The notes: a model not told the origin generated them from the sequence alone. Shown: positions 34,126 to 43,886, counted from the stretch's first letter. The stretch is 64,000 bases of DNA from Firmicutes bacterium UBA5201 (GCA_002412775.1 DHVT01000012.1:124001-188000), one strand, 5' to 3'. Program-made: numbers and translations.

Positions 34126-35018
34126 TGAACAAAAAAACTTCGGATACATTAGGCCCATGGAGACTTGCGTTCATTCGCTTCAAAAAATCACCAATTGCTA
34201 TCATTGGGGCATTACTGTTGTTGATCATTGTACTGGCAACTATTTTTGGTCCCATGTTTTCACCCTATCCACTCCAGTATTTCAGCGTGGTGGACAGATA
34301 TCAATCTCCTACTTTCAGCCATCCGTTCGGAACAGACCGATATGGTCAGGATATGTTTATACGGGTTCTTTATGGAGGTAGAATCACTCTTGTTATGGCA
34401 ATGTACTCCGCCAGTATCACAATTTTTGTGGGAACCATCATCGGTACCATTTCCGGGTATAACGGCAAATGGATCGATAAGCTGTTGATGCGATTTACGG
34501 AGTTTGTTCATGTCATGCCTTTGTTGCCGATTCTAATCTCATTTACGGCGGTTTTTGCCTTCAAACTTCAGCCCCTCCAGAGAATGTTTGTGGTTATGGG
34601 GCTTTATGGGTTTCTCAATTTTCCTGGACTTGCACGGATCATTCGTGGCCAGATCATTGTCCATAAAAACACGGAGTTCATGAGTGCCGCAGATTTGCTT
34701 GGAATCGGTAAAATGTCAAAAATTTTCAAGCATTTACTTCCCAACGTTTTTGGTGTGGTCATTGCTTCATCAGCCACCATTATCGCCAATGCGATTCTTA
34801 TCGAACTGATGCTTTCATTTGTGGGTATGGGATTTCCTGAAACTGTTCCGACATGGGGCAATCTGATTCCAAATATCAGGGGGGCCAATATGGTGAACAA
34901 CAGCTATTATTGGATGTGGTTTTTCCCTGTTACACTTATTTCACTCACTGTCATCAGTATCAACTTGATGGGAGAGGGACTCAGATCGGCACTGGATCCA
35001 AAAGAAGAGGGACGCTAA
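34122..35018 (+). CDS. ABC transporter permease, DppC/OppC type
   Basis: A 298-residue partner permease. The head GPWRLAFIRFKKSPIAIIGA, the extracytoplasmic HPFGTDRYGQDMFIRVLYGG segment and the EAA-like loop (EFMSAADLLGIGKMSKIFKH) near residue 185 are typical of DppC. It overlaps the DppB-type gene by four bases (ATGA), so the two are translationally coupled and probably form a heterodimer. Confidence 0.92.
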   Translation: MMNKKTSDTLGPWRLAFIRFKKSPIAIIGALLLLIIVLATIFGPMFSPYPLQYFSVVDRYQSPTFSHPFGTDRYGQDMFIRVLYGGRITLVMAMYSASITIFVGTIIGTISGYNGKWIDKLLMRFTEFVHVMPLLPILISFTAVFAFKLQPLQRMFVVMGLYGFLNFPGLARIIRGQIIVHKNTEFMSAADLLGIGKMSKIFKHLLPNVFGVVIASSATIIANAILIELMLSFVGMGFPETVPTWGNLIPNIRGANMVNNSYYWMWFFPVTLISLTVISINLMGEGLRSALDPKEEGR

Positions 35019-35043
35019 CTTTCAAATCATGAGGAGGGTTATT

Positions 35044-35334
35044 ATGAATTCCAAGAAAATTGCTTTGATTATGGTTCTAATAATTGTTATGTTGACGGTG
35101 ACCAGTTGTGTTCCCGGTGATGGAAAAAACACATCTGAAAATCCAGCAGGTTTTTTCTGGGGCGTCTGGCACGGCTGGGTTGCACCAATTTCATTGATTA
35201 TTGGATTGTTCAACAAGAACATTAGAGTCTATGAACTCTATAATACAGGTTGGTTATACGATTTGGGTTTTTACATGGCAATAATAAGCGGTTTTGGTGG
35301 CCTTAAATTGGCGAGAAAGAAGAAAGATGACTAA
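35044..35334 (+). CDS. Small predicted lipoprotein of unknown function
   Basis: A 96-residue protein with a hydrophobic leader ending in a plausible lipobox (TVTSC, Cys near residue 22). A conserved-looking core follows (PAGFFWGVWHGWVAPISLI, GLFNKNIRVYELYNTGWLYD), with two further hydrophobic stretches and a basic tail KKDD. Similar small proteins occur widely, but I know no function. GAGGAGGG precedes the ATG. It is tightly placed between the permeases and the binding protein. Confidence 0.75.
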   Translation: MNSKKIALIMVLIIVMLTVTSCVPGDGKNTSENPAGFFWGVWHGWVAPISLIIGLFNKNIRVYELYNTGWLYDLGFYMAIISGFGGLKLARKKKDD

Positions 35335-36805
35335 TATGAAAAGTATGAGATATCCTTTTATGGCCACATTGACAGTCGGATTGATATTTGTTGTGTTGAT
35401 CTGGTTGGGGGTGCGAAACAATACCCCTTCGGAAAGCAGCTTGAATGAGCCTCCAGATCTTACTGGAACCACTTTTGAAAATTTTGTTTTTCCTGAAGGT
35501 TTTGATATCAGGCAGTATGATGGGATAACCCTGAACTTTATTATTGAGAACAATATAAATGCCAATATTTTATCGGTGGAAATCGAGGAATTCACAAAAC
35601 TCACTGGCATCAACGTGAAAATCAGACCAATTGATTATGATACCTTCATTCAACGCATCAGCCTTGATTTCATAAGCAAAGCAGGAGATTATCAACTGAT
35701 CTACAGTGATCCTTATCAAACCTTGAACAGATATCATGATGATCTGGAGGTATTGAACCCGTATCTCTCCGGAAGTGATCGTCCGGGACTTCAAATCCCC
35801 ATATCGGATTTTTTCGAAACCCAACTTGAAGTCAGCTCCTATTTCGAAGACAGAGAATCTCTATATGCCATTCCATTCGATTCCACAACTATGGTTTTAT
35901 ATTATCGAGAAGATATTTTCAACGCGTATAAAGATGATTTCTTTAAGCAAAAGGGTTATGATTGGACACCGGGAGGTGAGGCGTTCACATGGGAAAGGTA
36001 TATTGAGGTTGTGGAGTGGATTGATAAGAACGTACCAAAAGATATCGTGAAATACGGATCAGGCCAAATGGCTCAGGCACACAATTCCGTTTTTTGTGAA
36101 TTCTCCAATATTCTTGCAGCCTATGGTGGTGATTATTTCATTGATCATAATATCGGTACACTTGGACTTGAGACATTTACAGAAAGTGATGTGCTCTCTG
36201 ATGCCTTTATCAGATCGCTTGAGATTTACAAACAGTTGCTCTCCGTTGCTGCCCCAAACAGTGTGAACTGGAATTGGGCAAATACAGCGGAAGCCTTTGC
36301 AAACGGTGAAATCGCCATGATGATCAATTGGGATGAAAATTTTTCCAATCTCAACTACTCGGACACTTCTCTTGTGAGAGACAAAGTCAAAACAGCCATT
36401 TTGCCATATGGTTCTGAAAGAAGCGCGAACATCTTTGGCGGATCCGGAATTGGAATCAACAAGTATTCCAGTCAAGAAGAAAAAGATGCCGCCTGGTTTT
36501 TCATCACATGGGCTACTTCCAAAGAAATGCAACTCAGAATTTTAAAGGATCCCAATGGTGGTGCATTGCCTACAATCCAGTCGGCATACAAAGATTTGAT
36601 CATCGAAGAGCAGGATCAGACAGATCATATCGAGATCGTGTTGAAGGCATGGGAACCCGACTATATATATCTAAGGCCCAAACTGCAAAATTTTTATTTC
36701 ATCGAACAGATCTTGATTGAGGAACTGCACTTGATGATTCTGAACGATTTGAATCCAGAAGATGTCGCAAATAGCATCCATAACAGAATACAAGGCATAA
36801 AGTAG
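35327..36805 (+). CDS. Membrane-anchored extracellular solute-binding protein
   Basis: A 492-residue family-1 (sugar-type) solute-binding protein. One hydrophobic helix (about residues 12-30) has no lipobox cysteine and no clear cleavage site, so it looks like a membrane anchor. Mature-domain features include GSGIGINKYSSQEEKDAAW near residue 368. No matching permease genes are adjacent; instead a histidine kinase follows 6 bases after. That context suggests a sensory role beside the kinase rather than transport. It overlaps the small lipoprotein gene by eight bases. ATG 35336 is an alternative start. Confidence 0.85.
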   Translation: MTNMKSMRYPFMATLTVGLIFVVLIWLGVRNNTPSESSLNEPPDLTGTTFENFVFPEGFDIRQYDGITLNFIIENNINANILSVEIEEFTKLTGINVKIRPIDYDTFIQRISLDFISKAGDYQLIYSDPYQTLNRYHDDLEVLNPYLSGSDRPGLQIPISDFFETQLEVSSYFEDRESLYAIPFDSTTMVLYYREDIFNAYKDDFFKQKGYDWTPGGEAFTWERYIEVVEWIDKNVPKDIVKYGSGQMAQAHNSVFCEFSNILAAYGGDYFIDHNIGTLGLETFTESDVLSDAFIRSLEIYKQLLSVAAPNSVNWNWANTAEAFANGEIAMMINWDENFSNLNYSDTSLVRDKVKTAILPYGSERSANIFGGSGIGINKYSSQEEKDAAWFFITWATSKEMQLRILKDPNGGALPTIQSAYKDLIIEEQDQTDHIEIVLKAWEPDYIYLRPKLQNFYFIEQILIEELHLMILNDLNPEDVANSIHNRIQGIK

Positions 36806-36811
36806 GTCATC

Positions 36812-38575
36812 ATGATAAAAAAAATCAAATTTTATAAAAGACTCAGATTTCAATTGATTTTGATTGGCTTTTTGTTGATATTCATACCTTTGGTAGTGAT
36901 CAGCATTCTGTTGTCCCAGAATTTCAAATCCTTTTTTACAGATAAATATAGTACGGTCGCCTATCAGTCCCTTAGTGAGACTGGAGAAAAAATCGATTAT
37001 TTGCTGAACGATGTCGAAAGATATTCCACAACCATACTGTCCAGTCAATCCTTGTTGTCCACATTATCAAGTGATGAAATCAACGACAGAGAAATCAATG
37101 ATCTTTTGAGAAGCTTTCTTGCTGCACGTGATGACATAGATGGTATATCAATGCATGTCAAAAAAGGCAATTATTCCATCGGAACAAATAAAATTCTTCA
37201 GGAGACTGGCTTTGACACTTTGATCATGGAACGCGAATACGGAAAACCGTTTTGGCTGCCCACTGAAAAAATCAACATTAGGATCTTGTCCGGGATTTTT
37301 CCGAGGTATTACTTTTCGGTTGCCAGAAGGATCATAGACTACAATACACTTGAAGATTATGGTGCGCTTGTGGTCGACATAGAAGAAGTTTTGTTGGAAC
37401 AAGCCTATACCAACCTTTCATCTGATGGAAGCGAAGTTTTTATCACCGATTCAAATGGTTTGATCATAAGTCATCCGGATAAGAATTTGATCGGTATACG
37501 CATCAACCAAACCCCGTATTATCAATCCATGTTTACTGGTGACAACTTCAATGAAGCCATTTATTACAATATGCATTCAGAAGAACGCGTCGCATTTTAT
37601 GACCAACTTGCAACCAATGACTGGTACTTGATCAAAACCATTTCAACAGATACACTTTTTTTTGAGATCAACCAGACTTTCAACTATTTCTTGATTGGTG
37701 GCGTTTTTTATGGACTCTTGCTGATCTTATTTCTGTTCAGTTTTTCCATAAGGTATACAGAGCCCATCCTTAAAATTGTCGACGATCTTAAAATGGTCGA
37801 ACAAGGGGATTTAACTGTAAGGACCAGTGTGAATACTGAAAATGAGATGTCGTATTTAAGTGACAGCATCAATAATATGATTGGAGAAATCGAAATATTG
37901 ATTGATCGTCTGCTTAAAGAAGAACGGCTGAAAAGGGAAGTGGAACTCGAAGCGCTTCACGCCCAAATCAACCCTCATTTTCTTTACAACACACTCAACA
38001 CAATAAGATGGATGGCAAAAATTCAAGGCGCGGAAAGCGTGAGCAATGCAATCGTAGCACTGGTCAAACTGCTTAGAATCAGTATCAATATCGGTTCCGA
38101 TTTCATTCCGCTCAGTGAAGAACTTGAATATATCAAGAATTATATAGTGATTCAGAAGTTGAGATTCAATGAGGATTTCACTGTGGAAATCGAGTGCAGT
38201 GAAGAAGAATCGCATTTGCCGGTTCCAAAGTTGATCCTTCAACCCATTATTGAAAATGCAATCCTTTATGGAGTCGAATTCAGTTCTCCATTGATCATCA
38301 AAATTATCGTCTCATCAAATTTCGATTCCAAAGATTTGCTCATTGAGGTCGTAGACAATGGACCGGGGATTGCTCAAGAGACTGTAGATCATATCTTCAA
38401 AGATGAAAACGACAGTCAAAAATTGAGCAAGGCCGGTCTCAACAACGTCAACCAAAGAATCAAACTGTTTTGTGGCGACAAATATGGTTTAAGCGTCAAA
38501 ACTGAAATTGAAAAGGGTACGATAGTCAGTGTCCTTTTACCTGTTAAAGAACGTGAAGGAGAAAATGATGTATAA
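36812..38575 (+). CDS. Sensor histidine kinase, YesM/LytS type
   Basis: A 587-residue membrane kinase. Helix 1 is at about residues 13-33, an extracellular dCache-like sensor fills about 35-285, helix 2 is about 291-313, and HAMP runs to about 366. The phosphoacceptor is His389 in QINPHFLYNTLN, the His_kinase signature of this family. The ATPase domain has PIIENAILYGVE and DNGPGI. It would sense an extracellular solute, possibly through the anchored binding protein upstream, and phosphorylate the next gene product. Confidence 0.93.
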   Translation: MIKKIKFYKRLRFQLILIGFLLIFIPLVVISILLSQNFKSFFTDKYSTVAYQSLSETGEKIDYLLNDVERYSTTILSSQSLLSTLSSDEINDREINDLLRSFLAARDDIDGISMHVKKGNYSIGTNKILQETGFDTLIMEREYGKPFWLPTEKINIRILSGIFPRYYFSVARRIIDYNTLEDYGALVVDIEEVLLEQAYTNLSSDGSEVFITDSNGLIISHPDKNLIGIRINQTPYYQSMFTGDNFNEAIYYNMHSEERVAFYDQLATNDWYLIKTISTDTLFFEINQTFNYFLIGGVFYGLLLILFLFSFSIRYTEPILKIVDDLKMVEQGDLTVRTSVNTENEMSYLSDSINNMIGEIEILIDRLLKEERLKREVELEALHAQINPHFLYNTLNTIRWMAKIQGAESVSNAIVALVKLLRISINIGSDFIPLSEELEYIKNYIVIQKLRFNEDFTVEIECSEEESHLPVPKLILQPIIENAILYGVEFSSPLIIKIIVSSNFDSKDLLIEVVDNGPGIAQETVDHIFKDENDSQKLSKAGLNNVNQRIKLFCGDKYGLSVKTEIEKGTIVSVLLPVKEREGENDV

Positions 38576-40157
38576 AGTATTAATTGTCGATGATGAAGTA
38601 CTTGTTCGCGTCGGACTTAAAAATACTATAAACTGGGAATCTATCGGCTTTACAGTCGTAGGTGAGGCTTCAAACGGTGAACAGGGATTTGCTCAAGTCA
38701 TCAAACTGGAACCTGACGTTGTCATTACCGATATCAAAATGCCAAAACGAGACGGTCTATGGCTCACAGAAAAAATCCAGAAAGAAAAACGCAATATCAA
38801 GACACTCGTTTTGACAAGTTACGATGATTTCAATTACGCGAGGTTGGCTCTTAAGAATGGAGCAACAGATTATATCCTAAAGGCTGAAATAGTCGATGAC
38901 GAATTGATTCAGCTGATGAAGCGTGTCAAGGGGTTGCTGGATGAAGAGAATGCAAAGAGAAAGCTGACCCCTGCGACCTTGATCAATCAAAACGCAATAA
39001 AGCGCTCTTTGCTCAATGATCTGATCAAAACAGAATTTGTGCTTGAGGATCGATTGGTCGAGAGATTGGAAGCGCAAAATTTCAAATTGGATGCTTCCAA
39101 TTATGCGTTTATATATCTTGAGAACCGCATGCCGGATCAAAGTGAAAATACGTCCAAGAAACAGATCAGTAAGACAATCATCAGTTTGTTTACAGACCAA
39201 TTCAGCGAGCGCAATATTTCATATCTCTATAATGGTTATATGGATGAGCATTTGTTTTTGATCACCTCTGACAATTTGTCTCTGACGGTCTTAAAAAGAT
39301 TATGCAATACCGTAGAGAATGGCATCAAGCAATATTTCGGACTTTCCATCCATCTGATCTATACCAATATATTCGATAACTGGAATGAGCTGAAAAACCA
39401 GCATGAAAACCTAATGGCCTCATCCAAAATGATGTTTTATATCGCGCCTGAAGAGACTTACGTTGAAAATGTCGAAAATGTGAAAATGATCGGCAAATTT
39501 CCCAAAAATCAAATGGAGCGATTTGAAAAACCTTTGATCGAGCTGATCCGAAAAGAAGATCTCCTCTCGGCAATGGATTTTATTCACTCGTTAATTGCTT
39601 CATATTCCAAAGAATCCGTTTCACCAAAAGCGTTAAAAAGATTTATACTAAAAAACATCTCTGAAATCTATGAAACCTATAACTATATTTTTGAATACAC
39701 CAAAATTTATTCGACTTATGAAGAAATTCATGATGCCATTCAAAGTGCGTCACATGCGGACGCCTTCATCCATTTGATTTCCGGATGGTTCAAAGTTGTA
39801 ATTGAGGCCATAATATTGTCCAGGGGCAACAGCAGCAACTATATTGTCAACGAAGCCATATATTTTGTGGAACAGAATTATTCAAATGATATTTCACTGG
39901 ATGATGTCGCAAAAGCCATCAATCTTTCCAAACAATATGTTTGCATGGTATTCAAGAAAACGACAGGGGAGAATCTTTCTCATTTCATCAACAATATGAG
40001 GATTGAAAAAGCGAAACAATTGTTGCTTAACCCAGAATTCTCCAACAAAGACATCTATGAGGCCGTCGGTTTCTCAAATCCACAGTACTTTTCAAGAGTA
40101 TTCAAGAAAGTGACCGGCATGACCACTTCCGAGTTCAAAAGATTGAATGCACTTTAA
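38565..40157 (+). CDS. Response regulator, YesN type (receiver plus AraC)
   Basis: A 530-residue regulator. The receiver domain starts YKVLIVDDEVLVRVGLKN, with the phosphoacceptor Asp at residue 56 (VVITDIKMP). A long linker of about 270 residues is followed by a C-terminal AraC-type double helix-turn-helix (SLDDVAKAINLSKQYVCMVF, then VGFSNPQYFSRVFKKVTG). It overlaps the kinase gene by 11 bases, so they are coupled. The likely target is the ABC and polyol operon immediately downstream. GAAGGAGA favours ATG 38565; ATG 38568 is equally possible. Confidence 0.93.
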   Translation: MMYKVLIVDDEVLVRVGLKNTINWESIGFTVVGEASNGEQGFAQVIKLEPDVVITDIKMPKRDGLWLTEKIQKEKRNIKTLVLTSYDDFNYARLALKNGATDYILKAEIVDDELIQLMKRVKGLLDEENAKRKLTPATLINQNAIKRSLLNDLIKTEFVLEDRLVERLEAQNFKLDASNYAFIYLENRMPDQSENTSKKQISKTIISLFTDQFSERNISYLYNGYMDEHLFLITSDNLSLTVLKRLCNTVENGIKQYFGLSIHLIYTNIFDNWNELKNQHENLMASSKMMFYIAPEETYVENVENVKMIGKFPKNQMERFEKPLIELIRKEDLLSAMDFIHSLIASYSKESVSPKALKRFILKNISEIYETYNYIFEYTKIYSTYEEIHDAIQSASHADAFIHLISGWFKVVIEAIILSRGNSSNYIVNEAIYFVEQNYSNDISLDDVAKAINLSKQYVCMVFKKTTGENLSHFINNMRIEKAKQLLLNPEFSNKDIYEAVGFSNPQYFSRVFKKVTGMTTSEFKRLNAL

Positions 40158-40247
40158 TAAAATGCAAAACTTGCATAATATAGTACACTCTTTACCAAAT
40201 CATTGTAAAATGTATGTAAATAATTGAATATTGTGTTACAACTTATT
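40158..40247 (+). promoter_or_regulatory. AT-rich intergenic stretch upstream of the ABC operon
   Basis: Between the regulator gene and the terminator hairpin lies about 90 bases of AT-rich DNA. An inverted repeat ATGCAA-AAC-TTGCAT (40162-40176) is followed by TATAGT (40179-40184). This could be where the YesN-type regulator binds, but no convincing -35/-10 pair or catabolite-control site was found. Confidence 0.35.
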
Positions 40248-40284
40248 AATCGAGGGCATTATTTTGTCCCTCGATTTGTTTTAT
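40248..40284 (+). terminator. Terminator/attenuator before the sugar ABC operon
   Basis: AATCGAGGG (40248-40256) pairs with CCCTCGATT (40268-40276), 11-base loop, then TTGTTTTATT. Only about 40 bases separate it from the ABC ATPase start and no promoter is visible there, so it may be an attenuator inside the leader of the downstream operon. Confidence 0.75.
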
Positions 40285-40317
40285 TATGAATACAAAGTTG
40301 TTCGTAAGGAGGAAATA

Positions 40318-41817
40318 ATGAGTCAAGAAGTGAAATTAAGCGTTTCAAATATTGAGAAGTCATTTCCTGGCGTCAAGGCACTTGACCGGATTGAATTTTC
40401 AGTTCGAAAAGGAAGTGTACATGTCTTATGTGGTGAGAATGGTGCTGGAAAATCCACATTGATGAAAATAATCAATGGCATTTATCAGCCTGATGCCGGA
40501 AAAATATTGATTGACGGACAGGAAGTGCATATAAAGAATCCGATTCAGGCAAGATCACTTGGAATATCCATGATTTTTCAAGAGTTAAACTATATTCCTG
40601 AAATGACAATCGAAGAAAGTCTCTTTGTAGGCAATTGGCCACTCGATAAAATGAAAAAGGTGAATTGGCCAGAAATAAGGAAGAGAACAGTCGCACTGCT
40701 CAAAGAAGAAGGACTTAATTATTCTCCGACAACAAAACTCAAGAATCTCACCGTATCCGACATACAAATGCTCGAAATCATCAAGGCAATTTCATATCAA
40801 TCGGACATCATCATAATGGATGAACCCACTTCTGCAATAACACAAAAGGAAGTTGATATCTTGTTCAAAAAAATATTTGAACTGCGTGCCAGAGGTGCGG
40901 CAATCATATATATTTCCCATAAAATGGATGAAATCTTCAAAATTGCGGATGATATCACAATTTTCAGAGATGGTAAAGTCATCGATTCAAGGCCAAAAGA
41001 GGAGCTTGATATCGATACTGTGATTTCCCTGATGGTCGGCAGAAAATTATCCAACAATTATCCGAAATTGGAACTGCCAATTGGAGAGGTTGTTTTGGAG
41101 ACCAAAAATATCACAGGCGAACTGTTCGATGATGTTTCCTTTAAAGTGAAAAAAGGTGAAGTCGTAGGATTTGCGGGACTGATGGGCGCAGGTCGATCTG
41201 AAGTCATGAGAGCCATCTTCGGTCTTGATCCCATATACTCAGGTGATATCGTGATCAACGGAGAAAAAGTGAACATCAAAAATGTCCAAGACAGTATCTC
41301 TAAAAAAGTGGTCATGTTGTCCGAAGACAGAAGGCGATATGGAATCATACCGGTCAGAAGTGTCAAAGAAAACATTTCCATCAGCAACTTGAACAAATTC
41401 ATCTATTCAGGAAAATTGCACTCACAAAAGGAAAATGAGACGGTGGATTATTACTGCAAAAAAATGAATGTCAAAACACCAAGTTTTGAAACAAATATTG
41501 AAGCTCTAAGTGGTGGCAACCAGCAAAAGGTCCTGTTGGCTAAATGGTTGATCACAGATCCTGAAGTATTCATTGTAGACGAGCCAACACGAGGCATCGA
41601 TGTTGGAGCAAAACATGAAATCTACAAATTGATATCCGACCTTGTCGCAGACGGCAAAAGTGTCATAATGGTTTCCTCTGAATTACCCGAACTGATCGGG
41701 ATGTGTGACAGAATCTATGTCATGGCAAAAGGCAGCATCATGGGCAGTCTGGAAAGAGAGAACTTTAGCCAAGAAAATATCATGCGTTTGGCTACAGCTT
41801 CAATTACAAAACATTAG
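40318..41817 (+). CDS. Sugar ABC transporter ATP-binding protein (RbsA/XylG type)
   Basis: A 499-residue tandem ATPase of the carbohydrate uptake-2 family. The first nucleotide-binding domain has GENGAGKSTLMKI (Walker A, about residues 38-50) and MDEPTSAIT. The second has GLMGAGRSEVMRAIFG and, at its end, LSGGNQQKVLLAKWL with VDEPTRGIDVGAK. The second domain has a degenerate Walker A, normal for this family. ATG 40318 follows a perfect AAGGAGG. Substrate is inferred from the downstream genes to be a pentose or pentitol. Confidence 0.95.
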   Translation: MSQEVKLSVSNIEKSFPGVKALDRIEFSVRKGSVHVLCGENGAGKSTLMKIINGIYQPDAGKILIDGQEVHIKNPIQARSLGISMIFQELNYIPEMTIEESLFVGNWPLDKMKKVNWPEIRKRTVALLKEEGLNYSPTTKLKNLTVSDIQMLEIIKAISYQSDIIIMDEPTSAITQKEVDILFKKIFELRARGAAIIYISHKMDEIFKIADDITIFRDGKVIDSRPKEELDIDTVISLMVGRKLSNNYPKLELPIGEVVLETKNITGELFDDVSFKVKKGEVVGFAGLMGAGRSEVMRAIFGLDPIYSGDIVINGEKVNIKNVQDSISKKVVMLSEDRRRYGIIPVRSVKENISISNLNKFIYSGKLHSQKENETVDYYCKKMNVKTPSFETNIEALSGGNQQKVLLAKWLITDPEVFIVDEPTRGIDVGAKHEIYKLISDLVADGKSVIMVSSELPELIGMCDRIYVMAKGSIMGSLERENFSQENIMRLATASITKH

Positions 41818-41827
41818 GAGTTCAAAT

Positions 41828-42805
41828 ATGAAAAACTTTATTGAAAAACTGAAAAAAATGAATTCGAAAGGCAACTATAGCATTTATCTGGTCCTTTTGG
41901 CACTTTTTATTGTCAGCTGGATGGCCAATGAGAATTTTGCCACATGGGGAAATCTTTCAAATATTTCGAGGCAAATTGCAGTTGGTACAATTCTGGCCTT
42001 TGGACAAACCATATTGATCATCAGCGGCATGCTCGATTTGTCATCCGGTTCTGTTCTTGCACTTGCAGGTGTTCTTTCTGTCTCAGTGTATACAATGACC
42101 CAATCTTTGCTACTATCTTTTATTGTTGGTATTGGAGTGGCGGTATTCTGCAATATACTCAACGGTTTGATGGTGACCAAATTCAAGACCCCTCCATTTA
42201 TTGCGACACTTGCGATGATGGCAATGGCCAGAGGTGCGGCACTCATGTACACCAAAGGTCAAAACATCTATCAAATTGGTGATTATGTCGTCTTTGGGCA
42301 AGGTTCATGGTTCGGAGTTCCCAACCCGATCTGGTTTCTCGTCATTACACTTGCCATAACTTGGTACCTTCTGAAACACACTGTGTTTGGCCGATCCATT
42401 TATGCCATAGGTGGAAATGAGGAAGCTTCCATAGCATCGGGAATCAATGTGGACAAAGTCAAAATGAAGGCATATATCATCAACGGCATCTTTGTCGGAC
42501 TTGCAGGCATCATATTCATGTCCCGTGTCAACGGCGGTCTTCCAAACGGAGCAATCGGCTTTGAATTCAAATCACTTACCGCTGCAGTTATCGGTGGAAC
42601 CTCATTCACCGGGGGCGTCGGTACAGCGTCAGGAACACTGGCAGGCGCTTTCATAGTCGGATTCCTTGACAACATCATGGTCTTGATAGGAGTGGATTCG
42701 TATCTCCAACAGATTATAAGAGGCGCAATTATCGCACTGGCGGTCATTTATGATATTTCCATCAAGACAAAACGTAAAAGAACCAAACTGATCAAGGCTA
42801 AATAG
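41828..42805 (+). CDS. Sugar ABC transporter permease (RbsC/XylH type)
   Basis: A 325-residue permease of the BPD_transp_2 family with about eight to ten membrane helices. Signatures are GQTILIISGMLDLSSGSVLALAG near residue 60, YAIGGNEEASIASGI near residue 193, and AVIGGTSFTGGVGTASGTL near residue 258. It starts ten bases after the ATPase gene behind AGGAG. It would homodimerise with the ATPase to form the import channel. Confidence 0.95.
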   Translation: MKNFIEKLKKMNSKGNYSIYLVLLALFIVSWMANENFATWGNLSNISRQIAVGTILAFGQTILIISGMLDLSSGSVLALAGVLSVSVYTMTQSLLLSFIVGIGVAVFCNILNGLMVTKFKTPPFIATLAMMAMARGAALMYTKGQNIYQIGDYVVFGQGSWFGVPNPIWFLVITLAITWYLLKHTVFGRSIYAIGGNEEASIASGINVDKVKMKAYIINGIFVGLAGIIFMSRVNGGLPNGAIGFEFKSLTAAVIGGTSFTGGVGTASGTLAGAFIVGFLDNIMVLIGVDSYLQQIIRGAIIALAVIYDISIKTKRKRTKLIKAK

Positions 42806-42859
42806 GTTTCTATTGACAGAGGTCAATTGAACATAAAAAGTTGAATACAGGAGGAAAAC

Positions 42860-43855
42860 ATGAAAAAAGTTTTAGCATTATTATTGGTATTCGTGTTGTC
42901 AATGGGGATGTTGGCCGGTTGTGCGCCAAAAGAGGCAACAAACGCTCCGTCACCATCTGATACACCAGCAGCTGACGGTACTTACAGAGTTGCTTACATT
43001 GCAAGAGCACAAGCGGATTCATTTGCTGCTTGGATGGCCAATGCAGTTAAGGAAGAAGCGGAAAAATACGATAATATCACAGTAGATATATTTGATGGAC
43101 AAGCTTCTGATGATGTTGAAAACACTTTGATTGAAAATGCCATCACAAATAAATACGATGCGATTATCATTCAACCCAACAATGGTGAAGCCCAAAGACC
43201 ATATGCTGAAAAAGCAGTGGCTGCAGGCATCATAACAATCACAACAAATGCAAGAATTTCTGGTATTGAAGGCGCATCATCAGTCGATGCCGATCCATAC
43301 CTGCAAGCAAAAGTAAACGCAGTCGCAGCGATTGAGCAAATTCCTCAAAACGCAAATGTTGTCGTACTATTGGGCCCTCCAGGAAACTTCCATGCTGACG
43401 AGAGACGACTCAGCTGGGAAAAAGAGTTCTTTGCTGCGAGACCTGATGTCACTATCGTTGGTGAGGAAATCGCAAACTGGAATAAGGACGAAGCTATGAA
43501 CTACATGGAAACATGGGTACAGGCGAATCCTAAAATCGATGCGATCATCGCCATGAACGACAATATGGCTGCTGGTGCTCTCGAAGTCATCAAAGGCAAT
43601 TCTTCTTATTCGTCAACACTCGCATACGGCGTTGATGGAACCGCTGAAGCTGTACTTCTTATAGAGGAAGGCAGATTGACTTCAACTACTTTACAAAGTG
43701 CTTATGCGTTGGCTGAAGCGTTGCTTGATACCGCAAACAAATTATTGACAGGTGTTGAGACTCAAATCGATATCGACATCGATTGTCCTTTGGTCAACAT
43801 TGACAACGTTCAAGAATACATTGAAATGCACAAAAGAGCAGGCGCAATTCAATAA
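42860..43855 (+). CDS. Sugar-binding lipoprotein (RbsB type)
   Basis: A 331-residue substrate-binding protein with a lipoprotein signal peptide: MLAGC places the lipid-bearing Cys at residue 21. A Pro/Ser/Thr-rich linker precedes the Peripla_BP_4 fold (YRVAYIARAQADSFAAWMAN, AIIIQPNN near residue 94, and MNDNMAAGALE near residue 233). The gene comes last in the transporter set, after ATPase and permease, a less common order. It is the importer's own binding protein, distinct from the anchored one upstream. Confidence 0.95.
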   Translation: MKKVLALLLVFVLSMGMLAGCAPKEATNAPSPSDTPAADGTYRVAYIARAQADSFAAWMANAVKEEAEKYDNITVDIFDGQASDDVENTLIENAITNKYDAIIIQPNNGEAQRPYAEKAVAAGIITITTNARISGIEGASSVDADPYLQAKVNAVAAIEQIPQNANVVVLLGPPGNFHADERRLSWEKEFFAARPDVTIVGEEIANWNKDEAMNYMETWVQANPKIDAIIAMNDNMAAGALEVIKGNSSYSSTLAYGVDGTAEAVLLIEEGRLTSTTLQSAYALAEALLDTANKLLTGVETQIDIDIDCPLVNIDNVQEYIEMHKRAGAIQ

Positions 43856-43862
43856 AGATCCT

Positions 43863-43886
43863 GTGCGGCGATGGAAATCGCCGCAC
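43863..43886 (+). terminator. GC-rich hairpin after the binding-protein gene
   Basis: A perfect ten-base-pair stem, GTGCGGCGAT (43863-43872) and ATCGCCGCAC (43877-43886), with a GGAA tetraloop. The following TTATTTAAATTTT is not a clean T-run. Such hairpins often stabilise the abundant binding-protein message while letting some transcription continue into the next genes. Confidence 0.75.

Noticed and set aside
40158..40317. Catabolite-control (cre) site before the sugar operon
   Set aside because: No match to the usual cre pattern with its central CG was found in the gap.
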